Source of the DNA: Bradyrhizobium sp. sBnM-33
GTDB taxonomy: Bacteria > Pseudomonadota > Alphaproteobacteria > Rhizobiales > Xanthobacteraceae
Reading direction: 5' to 3'
Length of the DNA: 64,000 bases
NCBI RefSeq assembly: GCF_032917945.1
Contig: NZ_CP136624.1
Span: 8,288,501 to 8,352,500 of the forward strand
Position 1 is the first letter of the stretch, and the number at the start of each line of letters is the position of its first letter. The translations under genes and the position numbers were made by a program. This document shows, piece after piece, positions 1 through 9,027 of this stretch. The notes under the pieces are model-generated. The model worked only from the letters and a program-made list of their open reading frames with translations, was not told the origin of the DNA and searched no databases.

Positions 1-1171
1 CACCAAGCTGCGTTACCTTGCTCTGCAACAGCTCCCTCTGGCTCTCGCGCGCCGTCACCCGCGCCCTGAACAGCGAAGCCTCCGAGGCCAGCAGCGTTTT
101 GACGCCGGGATCATCAAGCCGCGCCGACATCTCGGCCGGTATCGCGGGCCGGGGCAGACCGTCGCGCTCGGCGACCAGCCGCGCGATCTTCGCCCGCATT
201 TCATCGAGCTGCTTACTCACCACCTGCAGGCTGGCTTGCGCCTGCGTCGAATCCAGCCGCAGCAACAGATCGCCGGCGTTGACCCGCATGCCATTGTGGA
301 CCGGAATCTGCGCGACCACGCCGCCGGTCGGATGCTGGATAGTCTTGACGTTGGACTGCACCACCAGATTGCCCGGCACCACGACCGCGCCCGACAACGG
401 CACGAATACCATCCAACCGCCGGCCAACCCGCCGACGACGAGCAGCGCCCGCAAGCCCGTGCGCAATTCGCGCTCGAAGGCGCGCCCTGCCCGCAGCACG
501 ATGCTCTCGCCCGGCGCGCCCGCCACATCCGCCGATGCATCGCGGTTGGCAAGGAATGCGACCCCTGCGGTCAAGCCATTGCGGACAACCTGCGTTACGG
601 AGCGCTCGCGTGGCACCGGCCCTGCCGGGCTCGGCGGCGCCAATTGGGGCGCCTCGATGCGAGGCGGCTCCCGCCTGTCGTCGATCTGCAAAAGCTCCGG
701 CCTGAACGTCGGCACGTACATCAGCGACGGATCGTCGGGCGCGATGATCGGACCGCGCGCGTGTCGTTCGTTCAGTCGTGAATTGCCGCGCACGCTTGCC
801 GCCGGTGGCGGGGCCATGAGTTGCGGCTCACGCGCGACGCGGCCACGGCGCGGCGGCGGCTCGCCGTCAAAATCGTCGGACTGGGATCCAAAGGGGCCGA
901 GCCAATCCAGCACCCTGCCCATCTTGCTCTTTTTTTTCGGCCGCTTCGGCCGGGCCGGACGCGACCGCCGCGGAGCCGGACTTTCGTCATTCGCCGGACG
1001 GCGAAGCGGCGGCCGCTGTCCTTGCAGATTGTCCTGCTCGAAAGCCTGCCGCAATCGCTGGAGCTCGAGGATCAGCGCCTGGCCCTGCGGCGCCACGACG
1101 TCCTCATCCGTTCCGCCGACCCGGCGTCGCGCAATTCTTTCATCGGTATGCACGTGATCGAAATTCTTCAT
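1..1171 (-). CDS. HlyD-family type I secretion membrane fusion protein (C-terminus cut by window edge)
   Basis: This is the periplasmic adaptor of a type I secretion system, which should bridge the inner-membrane ABC exporter and a TolC-like channel. The frame is open from the ATG at 1171 to the window edge, giving 390 residues. One membrane segment lies near residues 241-262 (core ALLVVGGLAGG). It is followed by the lipoyl-like half (VPGNLVVQSNVKTIQHPTGG, then NAGDLLLRLD) and the start of the coiled-coil hairpin. The odd part is the N-terminus: about 240 cytoplasmic residues rich in Pro and Arg (for example PARPKRPKKKSK), whereas HlyD/PrtE proteins usually have a few tens. The start codon overlaps the exporter stop codon (ATGA at 1168-1171), so the two are translationally coupled. 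The family call is firm; the role of the extension is unknown. Confidence 0.88.
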   Translation of the reverse strand, partial: MKNFDHVHTDERIARRRVGGTDEDVVAPQGQALILELQRLRQAFEQDNLQGQRPPLRRPANDESPAPRRSRPARPKRPKKKSKMGRVLDWLGPFGSQSDDFDGEPPPRRGRVAREPQLMAPPPAASVRGNSRLNERHARGPIIAPDDPSLMYVPTFRPELLQIDDRREPPRIEAPQLAPPSPAGPVPRERSVTQVVRNGLTAGVAFLANRDASADVAGAPGESIVLRAGRAFERELRTGLRALLVVGGLAGGWMVFVPLSGAVVVPGNLVVQSNVKTIQHPTGGVVAQIPVHNGMRVNAGDLLLRLDSTQAQASLQVVSKQLDEMRAKIARLVAERDGLPRPAIPAEMSARLDDPGVKTLLASEASLFRARVTARESQRELLQSKVTQLG

Positions 1172-3015
1172 GATGGAACACTCTCGGCAAGTGATGCGCG
1201 CTGATCCGCCTTTGCCTGCGGTGGGGCTGGCGGCGCCCCTGGCGCCCCCTTGCCGTTCGCGTTGCGGACGCGCGCGAAGACTTCTTCGCGCGGGCCGAAC
1301 GCGATCGCCTTGCCCTCATAGAGCACCATCGTCATATCAAGCGCGGAAAGCGCGCTCGGGCGGTGCGAGATGACGACGACGATGGATTTGTTCTGGCGCA
1401 TGATGGCGATGGCGCGGGTTAGGGCGTTCTCACCGTCGGCATCCAGATTGGCGTTGGGCTCGTCGAGAACGATCAGAAAAGGATCACCGAACACCGCCCG
1501 CGCCAGGCCAACGCGCTGCTTCTGTCCAGCCGAGAGCGAGATGCCGCCCGCCCCTATTCGCGTCGCATAACCCTCCGGCAGGCGCAGGATGATGTCATGG
1601 ACGCCGGCGATCTGGGCGGCCTTGAGGATGGCGTCGGAAGTTGCGTGTTCGTCGAAACGGCAGATGTTCTCCGCGACGGTGCCGTCAAACAGGCCGACGT
1701 CCTGCGGCAGATAGCCCACGTGCCGGCCGAGATCCTCGTTGCGCCATTGATCGAGCGAGGCGCCGTCAAGCCGCACCGCGCCACGATGCGCCGGCCAGAT
1801 TCCAACCAGCGCCTTGGAAAGCGAAGTCTTGCCCGACGCGCTGGCGCCCAGCAGCGCCAGCCCCGCGCCGGCCTTGAGCGAAAATGTGACACCAGACACG
1901 ATCGGCATGTCGAAACCGGGGGCTGCCACCGCGAGGTTCTGCACCGACAATTCGCGGCAGGGACGCGGCAGCATGACCGGCGGCGCCGGCGGCGGCGCGG
2001 TCGCCTTGCAGATGTCGCGCAGACGGGCGAGGCCCTGGCGGGCGGCGGCCAGTTGCTTCCAGGTGCCGAGCGCGATTTCGACGGGTGCAAGCGCGCGTCC
2101 CATCAGGATCGATGACGCGATCATGACGCCGCCGGACGCCTTGTCGACCACGACAAGATAGGCACCGATTCCGAGCATTCCCGACTGCAGAATGTAACGC
2201 AGCACCTTCGCGGCCGAGCCGAGATTGGCATAGACGTCGGTGGCGCGGATGTTTTCCTGCAGGTAGCGCTCGTTGGCTTGCGACCAGCGCGCCGTCAATC
2301 GGTCCGTCATGCCGAGCGCGCGGACGATTTCCGCGTTGCGCTGCGTCGCATCCGCCAGCACCTGGCGCTGCGCGTTCATGTCCATCGCCGCCTTGGTCGA
2401 ATTGCGCGAGATCCGCTCGGTCAGCAAGGTCATCGCAATGATCGCCGCCGTACCAAGCAGCGCCGTGAAGCCGATCGCAGGGTGAAACAGAAACAGTCCG
2501 ATCAGAAAGACCGGGATCCACGGCATGTCCAGAAATGCCGTCGGGCCCATGCCCGACATGAAAGTGCGTACCTGGTCGAGATCGCGCAACGGCTGCTGCA
2601 TCAGGACCGGCTTGACGCCGCGCAGCGGCAAGGTGGCGAGCGCCGAATGAATCGAGCCCTGCAAGCCGGCATCGAACAGCGTTGCGATCCGGCACAGCAT
2701 CCGCGACCGCATCGCGTCGAAATATCCCTGTACCAGATAGGCGAATAGCACCATCAGCGACAGGCCGAACAGGGTCGCGAGGTTACGGCTCGGAATCACC
2801 CGATCGTACACCTGCAACATATAGAGTGGGCCCGACAACATCAGGATGTTGATGACGCCACTGAATACAGCGACGCCGATCATGCGGCGCGCACTGGCGC
2901 GCAGCGCGTTGGTGACGGGATCATCGCCGGCCAGCGTCGAACGCAGGCCGGAAACAGCGCGGAGCGCCGACGCGGCCCGCGCTCGGTCCTGTGTCTGGCC
3001 CTGAGCGATACTCAT
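1168..3015 (-). CDS. Type I secretion system permease/ATPase (PrtD/HlyB type)
   Basis: Inner-membrane ABC exporter that powers one-step secretion of a protein substrate, 615 residues. An N-terminal membrane domain (roughly residues 40-300, with VINILMLSGPLYMLQVYDRV typical of PrtD-like exporters) precedes a nucleotide-binding domain. That domain has Walker A GASASGKTS near 395, signature LSAGQKQR near 493, Walker B FLIVLDEPNANLD near 517, and the switch His in VISHRPS. No N-terminal C39 peptidase is present, which fits export of a large protein with an uncleaved C-terminal signal. The frame extends upstream to 3366, but that extension is Arg-rich and unlike the family. The ATG at 3015 gives the normal family start. 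The adaptor gene overlaps its 3' end, and the likely substrate gene diverges upstream. Confidence 0.92.
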   Translation of the reverse strand: MSIAQGQTQDRARAASALRAVSGLRSTLAGDDPVTNALRASARRMIGVAVFSGVINILMLSGPLYMLQVYDRVIPSRNLATLFGLSLMVLFAYLVQGYFDAMRSRMLCRIATLFDAGLQGSIHSALATLPLRGVKPVLMQQPLRDLDQVRTFMSGMGPTAFLDMPWIPVFLIGLFLFHPAIGFTALLGTAAIIAMTLLTERISRNSTKAAMDMNAQRQVLADATQRNAEIVRALGMTDRLTARWSQANERYLQENIRATDVYANLGSAAKVLRYILQSGMLGIGAYLVVVDKASGGVMIASSILMGRALAPVEIALGTWKQLAAARQGLARLRDICKATAPPPAPPVMLPRPCRELSVQNLAVAAPGFDMPIVSGVTFSLKAGAGLALLGASASGKTSLSKALVGIWPAHRGAVRLDGASLDQWRNEDLGRHVGYLPQDVGLFDGTVAENICRFDEHATSDAILKAAQIAGVHDIILRLPEGYATRIGAGGISLSAGQKQRVGLARAVFGDPFLIVLDEPNANLDADGENALTRAIAIMRQNKSIVVVISHRPSALSALDMTMVLYEGKAIAFGPREEVFARVRNANGKGAPGAPPAPPQAKADQRASLAESVPS

Positions 3016-3442
3016 TGAACTGCCCTTCGACCCGCCCCATCGGGTCTCCCTTGCAGGTCTCCTTGACGCGCGATGCGGACCATTTTTCGGCGAGAATGCG
3101 ACGAATGCCGATTGTTCAAGTTCGCTCGTGGGTAGAACGATGGCAAAGGCGTTTGTCGCCGATACGGCGTGCACGCTTCCGGCTGAGATTCCGGCACCGA
3201 AGGTCCGACGCGCCAGACAAGGGCCGCGATGTGCTGCTTGCGCACGCTCCATTCGCCGCTTTTCGGCGCGGCGCGCGTCACGGATTCGTCCGTCTATCAC
3301 CTTGCTTCGGCGCTCATTGGTCGCTGTGTCGGCCGAAAGACGCCACGAAGCTAAATGATCCTTCACTGTGCACGACGTCCCGCCCCTGGCGGATGGCCGC
3401 GCCTATGCATCACGGATTCGATTGGACAACAGGGGACGAACA
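3016..3442. other. Divergent intergenic region between exporter and putative substrate genes
   Basis: These 427 bases separate the exporter start from the divergent acidic-protein gene. Open frames cross it on both strands, but they are Arg/Ser-rich extensions without a family resemblance. It should contain the two divergent promoters. I could not pick out a convincing -35/-10 pair or a clear operator. Confidence 0.4.
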
Positions 3443-4915
3443 ATGGCTCGCTTGGCTCACGGGGATCAGCCCGACGCTGATCTCGATCTTCCGATCGATG
3501 AAGCCGCCAGCCCGCCAGTCGCTCCGGCTTTGCAGTCCACGACACCGCCGGATGAAACACCGCCGGCCAGCCAAGCGACGTCACGGCCTGTCGGTTCGAA
3601 TTTCTCCGACCTCGGCTCAACTTTCAACGGCATGGCTCGGGCGCCGGTGGATGCCCCGCAGCAAAGCGCAATCGGCAATGGCGGCCAGGCAGCCGGCAGC
3701 ATTGTACACCACACCAACGATCTCACCGCGGTGCAGAACAATCTGCTGGCCGAACTCACTACAGGCCAGTTTTCTGGCGCCGCGCTCGGCCACGTTCAGG
3801 CGATCCTGTCCGACATCACCAGCGCCATTTCGGCGGCCAACGCCTCGGCGATCTCGGCAGGCTCGTTCGGCAACGCCGCCGGCGCAGAACAAACGCTTCG
3901 CGCCAGCCAACTCAGCGTCATCAACGCCGTCAGTACCGATCCCGTGCTGGCTAATCCGGCGCCGGCCGCGCCGCTGCCCGCCGGCACCACGGCCACCGCG
4001 CCTCACAATCTCGCGGAGATCGGCGCGATCTTCGACGACGTGGCCAGTCAGATCCTCGGCGGGGTCAATGACGATAACCGGGCGCAGATCACCGATGACA
4101 TCAATGCTGTGATATCGGACATGCAGGCGCTGATGACCGCCAACCCCGAACTGTTCGACGGGCTGACCGGCGTCCATGCCGATGAGATCGTGCAGCAACT
4201 CCAACTCGAGCTCGTCTATATCAACGACCCCGCTATAAGCCCCACGGCGGCACAGGCCAGCGTGGACAACATCCTCGACATTATCGACATCATCCAGAGC
4301 GATGCCAATCTGGCTGATATGACAACGCAAGACGGCATCAGCGGCTTTTCGCCGCTTCCGGATGCCACTGGTCCGGAGCCGAAACATCCCGACAATGATG
4401 TGCAGACGGCGTTCGTGGCCAATTTCATTGCGCAGTCCAATTCGCTTGGAAAGCAAGCCGTCGACCTCGTGGGCAGCCAGGACACGGAGGCGATCGCCGC
4501 GCTGATCGGCGATCTCAGGGCATTCGAGAAGAGCGTCACCGATTTCGACGCGGACCAGGGCGGCATCCTCGGCGCCGAGATTGCCGCGATGATCAAGGGA
4601 TTGCAGACTGGCAACGCGACGCTGGTCGTCGCTGCCGCGGACCAGATGCACGGCAATGCGGCCGATGTCGGTGGCAACAACATCCCTGTTACCGGCGGCA
4701 CTTACAATCCGGACGGCTTGACGGTCGCCGAGGTGCTGGGGACGCCGGCGGCGTTGGCCACGGCGGCTGCCTCCGACGAGCAACAAGTCGCAGCCCCCAC
4801 CATCAGCGACGGGCCGGTGATGGTTGCGACTGCCGACGTCGCCATCGGAGGCGCGGACCAAGCACATTCGGACATGCCCGAATTGACACACCATTTGCAT
4901 CACATGTGGGGATAG
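3443..4915 (+). CDS. Large acidic Cys-free protein, probable type I secretion substrate
   Basis: I do not recognise a family. The protein has 490 residues, is rich in Ala, Asp and Ile, has very few Lys or Arg and no Cys. Its only Trp is the penultimate residue (C-terminus HHLHHMWG). There is no N-terminal signal peptide or membrane segment. Residues 1-50 are Pro/Asp-rich, and the rest looks like amphipathic helices (for example SDITSAISAANA, DNILDIIDIIQSD). No RTX GGxGxDx nonapeptides are visible. The ATG at 3443 follows a strong Shine-Dalgarno (AGGGGA, 6 nt away); an in-frame start at 3368 lacks one. The composition, missing signal peptide and divergent placement next to a peptidase-less type I exporter and adaptor suggest it is the secreted substrate. 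That role is inference. Confidence 0.75.
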   Translation: MARLAHGDQPDADLDLPIDEAASPPVAPALQSTTPPDETPPASQATSRPVGSNFSDLGSTFNGMARAPVDAPQQSAIGNGGQAAGSIVHHTNDLTAVQNNLLAELTTGQFSGAALGHVQAILSDITSAISAANASAISAGSFGNAAGAEQTLRASQLSVINAVSTDPVLANPAPAAPLPAGTTATAPHNLAEIGAIFDDVASQILGGVNDDNRAQITDDINAVISDMQALMTANPELFDGLTGVHADEIVQQLQLELVYINDPAISPTAAQASVDNILDIIDIIQSDANLADMTTQDGISGFSPLPDATGPEPKHPDNDVQTAFVANFIAQSNSLGKQAVDLVGSQDTEAIAALIGDLRAFEKSVTDFDADQGGILGAEIAAMIKGLQTGNATLVVAAADQMHGNAADVGGNNIPVTGGTYNPDGLTVAEVLGTPAALATAAASDEQQVAAPTISDGPVMVATADVAIGGADQAHSDMPELTHHLHHMWG

Positions 4916-5181
4916 CGGCGCGCGGCGCGACCTCCGGCGCCCTCGACACGTCGGGGACGCTGGAGGCCGATACATCAAAAGCAAGAAACGCGTTCGCCGA
5001 TCCGGCGCACGCGGCGGGCGCAAAAGAGCTCTTCACCGGCCAGTGCCCGCAAAGAACGACCTTGGACGATGGCCTCACCGACGGCTTTGAGGACCATCAC
5101 TAGTACGGCAGCGACATCGGCGGTTGGCGGGAATCATTGCCATCGGTTGCTGTTCGGGAAGTGAAGTAGCGGGGCATATGT

Positions 5182-7065
5182 GTGAGGCAGCGTAAGACGG
5201 ACTATGGGACCATCATTCTACACTGGACGTTCGTGGCAGCCTTCGCCGTTGCGCTGGTCACCGGTTTGCGTATTGCGACTGAGACGCCCGACCGGACCTG
5301 GATCAACTGGTTCGATGCCGTGCTGCCGCGCGACAGCGTATGGGTCGCCCACATGCAGGCGGCCGTCGTCCTGGTCGCGGTGGCGATCGGCTACGTCGTC
5401 TACATGCTCCGCTCCGGCCTCGGGCGCCGCGTCCAGCTCGACAAGGTTCGCCTGCGCGGATTGTTCGGCCGCGGACAGGCCAGGTTGAGCGCCGTGATCG
5501 CCCTGATGTACTGGATTTTCTTCGTTACGATGTTCGGTTTGCTGGTCAGCGGCGGCGCGCTCTATTTCGGCTTCTACTCCGGGTACGACGTGGCGATGCT
5601 GCATTGGGTGGGGACCTGGGTGATTCTCGCCTTTGTCGTCCTTCATGTCCTTACCCAGTACAAGAGCGGCGGCGTCTCGCAGCTGCTGCGCATCTTTCGT
5701 CCCGCCCCGCTGCCGGCGCCGCCGCCACGGCTCGATGCCGTCGAGCTTTTGGGCATGCTCGCCAAGCAATCGGCACGCCTGCCGGAATCCGAAGACCCGA
5801 AAGCGCCGCCCGAGGTTTCAGCGCACCCACTGCAGCCTCGCGCAGAGGCGCGCCGCGATCGAACGCGTGAGCCGGATCAGACGCCGGGATCCCATCCCGG
5901 GCCTTCGAGATCGCGAAACGCGACCCTGCAGGCCAATCCGTTCCTTGTGGCAGCCGCCGCTGCGATCACCGGCGCTTCGCTCCTCGTGGCGACCGATCGT
6001 CTGGCGGTGGATGGTGTGCAGATCCGCCGCATCAATCCCGCCGACGCGCCGGTCCTCGACGGCGACACGTCCGATCGGGCCTGGCGCGGGGTCAAGCCGT
6101 TCTCGCTATTGACCGGAGAAGGCGGAAATTTTGACGGCAAGGGCGAAACCAGAATCGGCATTCGCGCGGTGCATGACGGCACCTATGCGTATTTCCTCTT
6201 CACCTGGGAAGATTCCACGCGCTCGCTAAAACACCTGCCGCTCGTCAAGCAGGCCGATGGATGGCACCTGCTTCATTCCGGCTTTCAGGCCGGCGACGAG
6301 CATCGGTACAACGAAGACAAGTTTTCGGTGCTGCTGACCACGTCGGACGTCACGCTGGCGGGCGGGCGAACCTTTCATCCCGGGCCGCAGCCGGTCGCCG
6401 GCGCGCCGGCCACCATGAGCGGCCGCGGACTGCATTACACGGCATCCGGCTATGCCGATGTCTGGCAGTGGAAGGCCACGAGCGGCGCGACCGGATGGAT
6501 GGACGATACCCATTTCGGGCCGCCGCTGGATCCGACGCCGATGCAGACGGCAAACGTCGTTCCGTACAAGGGCGGCTTCGCGCCCGACCCGGGCACGGCA
6601 AACTACCGGGACAATTTCACCGTCGAGGCGGACACGTCAGGCGGTCCGCGCCGCAGCCGGCTAATCGCTCCGCTGCGCCTGCCCAAAGTCGTCGCCGACA
6701 CGACGAACGCGATGGGAGATATCGACCTCGATCCCAATCACGGCGAAAGCGACGGCGCGCGATGGTTCATGACCGAGCAGGATTCCGTGCCGTATTCGAC
6801 CAACCTCGACGCCCGCATCCCAACGGGGACGGTGATCCCGGGCGTCATCCTGGGCGGCGAATTTTCAGGTGACCGCGCAGATATCAGATGCGCAGCCCGC
6901 TGGGCTTCCGGCCATTGGGCGCTCGAGGTGAAGCGTCGGCTCGACACCACAAGCCAGTTCGACGTGCCGATCAAGACCGGCATCTTCATGCGGGTCGCCG
7001 CTTTCGATCACAGCCAGATCAGACATACGCGGCACGTCCGTCCTATCCGTATCGAGGTGGAATAA
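5182..7065 (+). CDS. Cytochrome b561-type membrane domain fused to ethylbenzene dehydrogenase gamma-like heme domain
   Basis: A two-part electron-transfer protein of 627 residues. Residues 1-160 form a four-helix b561/hydrogenase-type cytochrome b, with membrane His at about 14, 57, 141 and 155 as candidate heme ligands. A Pro/Arg-rich cytoplasmic linker (about 170-245) leads to a further membrane segment (about 250-272). The exported C-terminal domain (about 280-625) resembles the heme b-binding EB_dh family, the gamma subunit of ethylbenzene and DMSO-reductase-type dehydrogenases (motifs PVLDGDTSDRAW, YFLFTWEDST, DKFSVLL, DVWQWKA). It starts at GTG 5182 behind an AGCGGGG ribosome site and directly abuts the reductase gene. 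No molybdopterin alpha subunit or Fe-S beta subunit lies nearby, so the electron acceptor or substrate is unknown. Confidence 0.82.
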   Translation: MRQRKTDYGTIILHWTFVAAFAVALVTGLRIATETPDRTWINWFDAVLPRDSVWVAHMQAAVVLVAVAIGYVVYMLRSGLGRRVQLDKVRLRGLFGRGQARLSAVIALMYWIFFVTMFGLLVSGGALYFGFYSGYDVAMLHWVGTWVILAFVVLHVLTQYKSGGVSQLLRIFRPAPLPAPPPRLDAVELLGMLAKQSARLPESEDPKAPPEVSAHPLQPRAEARRDRTREPDQTPGSHPGPSRSRNATLQANPFLVAAAAAITGASLLVATDRLAVDGVQIRRINPADAPVLDGDTSDRAWRGVKPFSLLTGEGGNFDGKGETRIGIRAVHDGTYAYFLFTWEDSTRSLKHLPLVKQADGWHLLHSGFQAGDEHRYNEDKFSVLLTTSDVTLAGGRTFHPGPQPVAGAPATMSGRGLHYTASGYADVWQWKATSGATGWMDDTHFGPPLDPTPMQTANVVPYKGGFAPDPGTANYRDNFTVEADTSGGPRRSRLIAPLRLPKVVADTTNAMGDIDLDPNHGESDGARWFMTEQDSVPYSTNLDARIPTGTVIPGVILGGEFSGDRADIRCAARWASGHWALEVKRRLDTTSQFDVPIKTGIFMRVAAFDHSQIRHTRHVRPIRIEVE

Positions 7066-8154
7066 ATGTCAAGGATTTGCAAAGTCACGATCAACAACGA
7101 GCCGTTTTTGGCCAATCGCGGCGAGCTTCTGCTCGATTGGGCGTTGATGAACGGGGTCGATCTTCCGCATGATTGCCGTTCCGGAATTTGCGGCGCCTGC
7201 CGCGTGCGGCTCGTCGATGGCCAGGTATTCGGCGGCCATAGCCGGGGCGACGACATGATCCATGCCTGCCAGGCCAGAATCGTTTCCGATCTCGAAATTG
7301 CGATCGAGCCGGCTCCCGAGCCGGTGGCGCTGTCGGCCGAAGTGGCGCAGACCGTTCAGCTCGCACCTGACGTGGTGGGTGTCGACATCGAGCTGCCGAA
7401 GCCGCTGAATTATCTTCCGGGCCAGTACTGCAAGTTGCAATTTCAGGGATTCCCGGCAAGATCCTACAGCCCGACCTATCCGCTGGAAGGCCGTCCCCAC
7501 GATCGCATCCTGCACTTTCACATCCGAAAGGTCGCGGATGGTCTGGTATCCTCGGCGCTCGGCCACGACATTCGCCCCGGGCACCGCGTCAAGCTGACCG
7601 GACCGTACGGCCGCGCCTTTTTCAGGCAAGGCCATGCCGGGCGCATCGTTCTCGTCGCCAGCGGCACCGGTTTCGCCCCGATGTGGTCGGTCGCGGTCGC
7701 CGCGATTATGGAGCAGCCGCAGCGCGATATGGTCTTCGTGGTGGCGGCACGGAGCATCCGCTCGCTCTACATGCACGCAGCGCTGTGCCGGCTGGCGCTG
7801 TTTCCCAACGTCACGCTGATTCCGATGGTGTCGGAGCCGCAAAACATCTCGCATGCTGTTCGCAGCGGCCGGCCGACCGATCATTTGCCAAAACTCACGC
7901 CTGATGACGTGGTCTATACCGCGGGCGCGCCGGCGATGACCGATGCCGTGGCGCGGATTGCAAAGGCCGGCGGCGCTCGATGCTACACCGATCCCTTCGT
8001 GCAGGAGCCGAGGACGGCCGAACAGGCAGGCCTGATGTCGCGCCTCACCGGCTGGCTCAGCGAGCCCAAAACAGGATCGATCCCGTTGCAGCCGGCGCAA
8101 CGCGCAGCGCCGATGCCCCGCGGCGTATCTGCAGTTGGCGCGGGTAACCGCTAG
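7066..8154 (+). CDS. 2Fe-2S ferredoxin / FAD / NAD(P) oxidoreductase
   Basis: Cytoplasmic electron-transfer flavoprotein of 362 residues, built like phenol hydroxylase or toluate dioxygenase reductases. The N-terminal plant-type ferredoxin has Cys37, Cys42, Cys45 and Cys68 (C-x4-C-x2-C-x22-C). The FAD-binding domain carries RSYSPTYP, and the NAD domain carries VLVASGTGFAPMWS. Its ATG follows the stop codon of the b561/EB_dh gene with no spacer, so the pair is almost certainly one operon. The simplest reading is that NAD(P)H electrons pass through this reductase to the membrane cytochrome. No oxygenase component is present. The stop overlaps the convergent metallo-hydrolase by 4 bp. Confidence 0.87.
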   Translation: MSRICKVTINNEPFLANRGELLLDWALMNGVDLPHDCRSGICGACRVRLVDGQVFGGHSRGDDMIHACQARIVSDLEIAIEPAPEPVALSAEVAQTVQLAPDVVGVDIELPKPLNYLPGQYCKLQFQGFPARSYSPTYPLEGRPHDRILHFHIRKVADGLVSSALGHDIRPGHRVKLTGPYGRAFFRQGHAGRIVLVASGTGFAPMWSVAVAAIMEQPQRDMVFVVAARSIRSLYMHAALCRLALFPNVTLIPMVSEPQNISHAVRSGRPTDHLPKLTPDDVVYTAGAPAMTDAVARIAKAGGARCYTDPFVQEPRTAEQAGLMSRLTGWLSEPKTGSIPLQPAQRAAPMPRGVSAVGAGNR

Positions 8155-8954
8155 CTGATCGCTGCGATATACCGCTGGACTGACATTTCGAACGCCGCCT
8201 TTGCGTTCTCGCTGATGTTACGGCCCCACCATGCGCCGTAGATGCGGTCGAAGGCCAGCGGTTCGACCGCGCGCGCGATCCGGCGGACCGCTGCGGCATT
8301 GAGCGGGATGTAATTCGGATAGCTATACATGAAGCTGAGCGAGCGGCGGTCCATCGCGACCATCGCCACGTCCCCGGTGAGCAATGCGCCCTGCCCTTGC
8401 GCACCCGCGCGCCAATGCATCACCGTGGCGCCGGCAAAATGTCCGCCGGTTCGCACCAGCAGGATATCGTCCGAGATCCGGTGGCTGTCGCCGGTCCACG
8501 GCACGATGGCCGGATGCGGCCGCGTGACGAAAGTGCTGTCGTCCCCATGCAGGTAGACCGGCACGCCGCCGAACGCATCGCTCCAGTCGGCGACCGCGCC
8601 GTAGTAATGCGGGTGCGAAACGGCAATCGCCTTCAGGCCGCCGAGCGAGCGGACGTAGTCAATCGCCTCGGGCGTGGCTAACGGCACGCAATCCCACATC
8701 ACGCAACCATCCGCCTCCCGCACGAGCAGCGCGCGCTGTCCGATCGCAAAACTCGGCTTGAGCCCGATGCCGGGAATGCCGAGATCGTCACGCCAGACAA
8801 GCTTGTGGCGCTGTGCCAATTCCTCGCGCGTGAGCCACGCCTGTCCGTTCCAGTTCACATATTGCCGCTCGTCCTCGCACACCGGGCACGCCTGTGGCGG
8901 CTGGTGGCTATCAGGAAACTGGGCACCACATTGTTCGCAGGTCCATAGCGGCAT
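8151..8954 (-). CDS. MBL-fold metallo-hydrolase with N-terminal zinc ribbon
   Basis: A 267-residue protein. The first 30 residues hold a rubredoxin/zinc-ribbon-like pair (CEQCG and CPVCE). A metallo-beta-lactamase-fold domain follows, with a variant metal motif (SHPHYYGAVADW in place of HxHxDH), a second-shell His in GGHFAG and the bridging Asp in LTGDVAM. The substrate is unknown. Three starts are possible; the ATG at 8954 sits 8 nt from an AGGAG site, whereas 8960 and 8963 are too close. It lies downstream of the gamma-glutamyltransferase gene on the same strand, with a 73 bp gap, and may share its transcript. Confidence 0.83.
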   Translation of the reverse strand: MPLWTCEQCGAQFPDSHQPPQACPVCEDERQYVNWNGQAWLTREELAQRHKLVWRDDLGIPGIGLKPSFAIGQRALLVREADGCVMWDCVPLATPEAIDYVRSLGGLKAIAVSHPHYYGAVADWSDAFGGVPVYLHGDDSTFVTRPHPAIVPWTGDSHRISDDILLVRTGGHFAGATVMHWRAGAQGQGALLTGDVAMVAMDRRSLSFMYSYPNYIPLNAAAVRRIARAVEPLAFDRIYGAWWGRNISENAKAAFEMSVQRYIAAIS

Positions 8955-9027
8955 CGGCATCACTCCTGTCGGAAGGAGTCGTAACGCAAAATGGGAGGGC
9001 CGGCCAATGCGAGACGCGGATCAACAA

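Noticed and set aside
18..1157. A 379-codon plus-strand frame opposite the HlyD-type gene
   Set aside because: Ser/Arg-rich without any family resemblance; the minus strand encodes a clear membrane fusion protein coupled to the exporter.
3617..5023. A 468-codon minus-strand frame opposite the acidic protein gene
   Set aside because: His/Arg/Gly-rich antisense of a GC-rich gene; no ribosome site and no domain.
4906..5103. A 65-codon plus-strand frame starting at GTG inside the last codons of the acidic protein
   Set aside because: No ribosome site of its own and no family. It could be the result of a frameshift extending the acidic protein, but HHLHHMWG looks like a natural end and I see no supporting motif.
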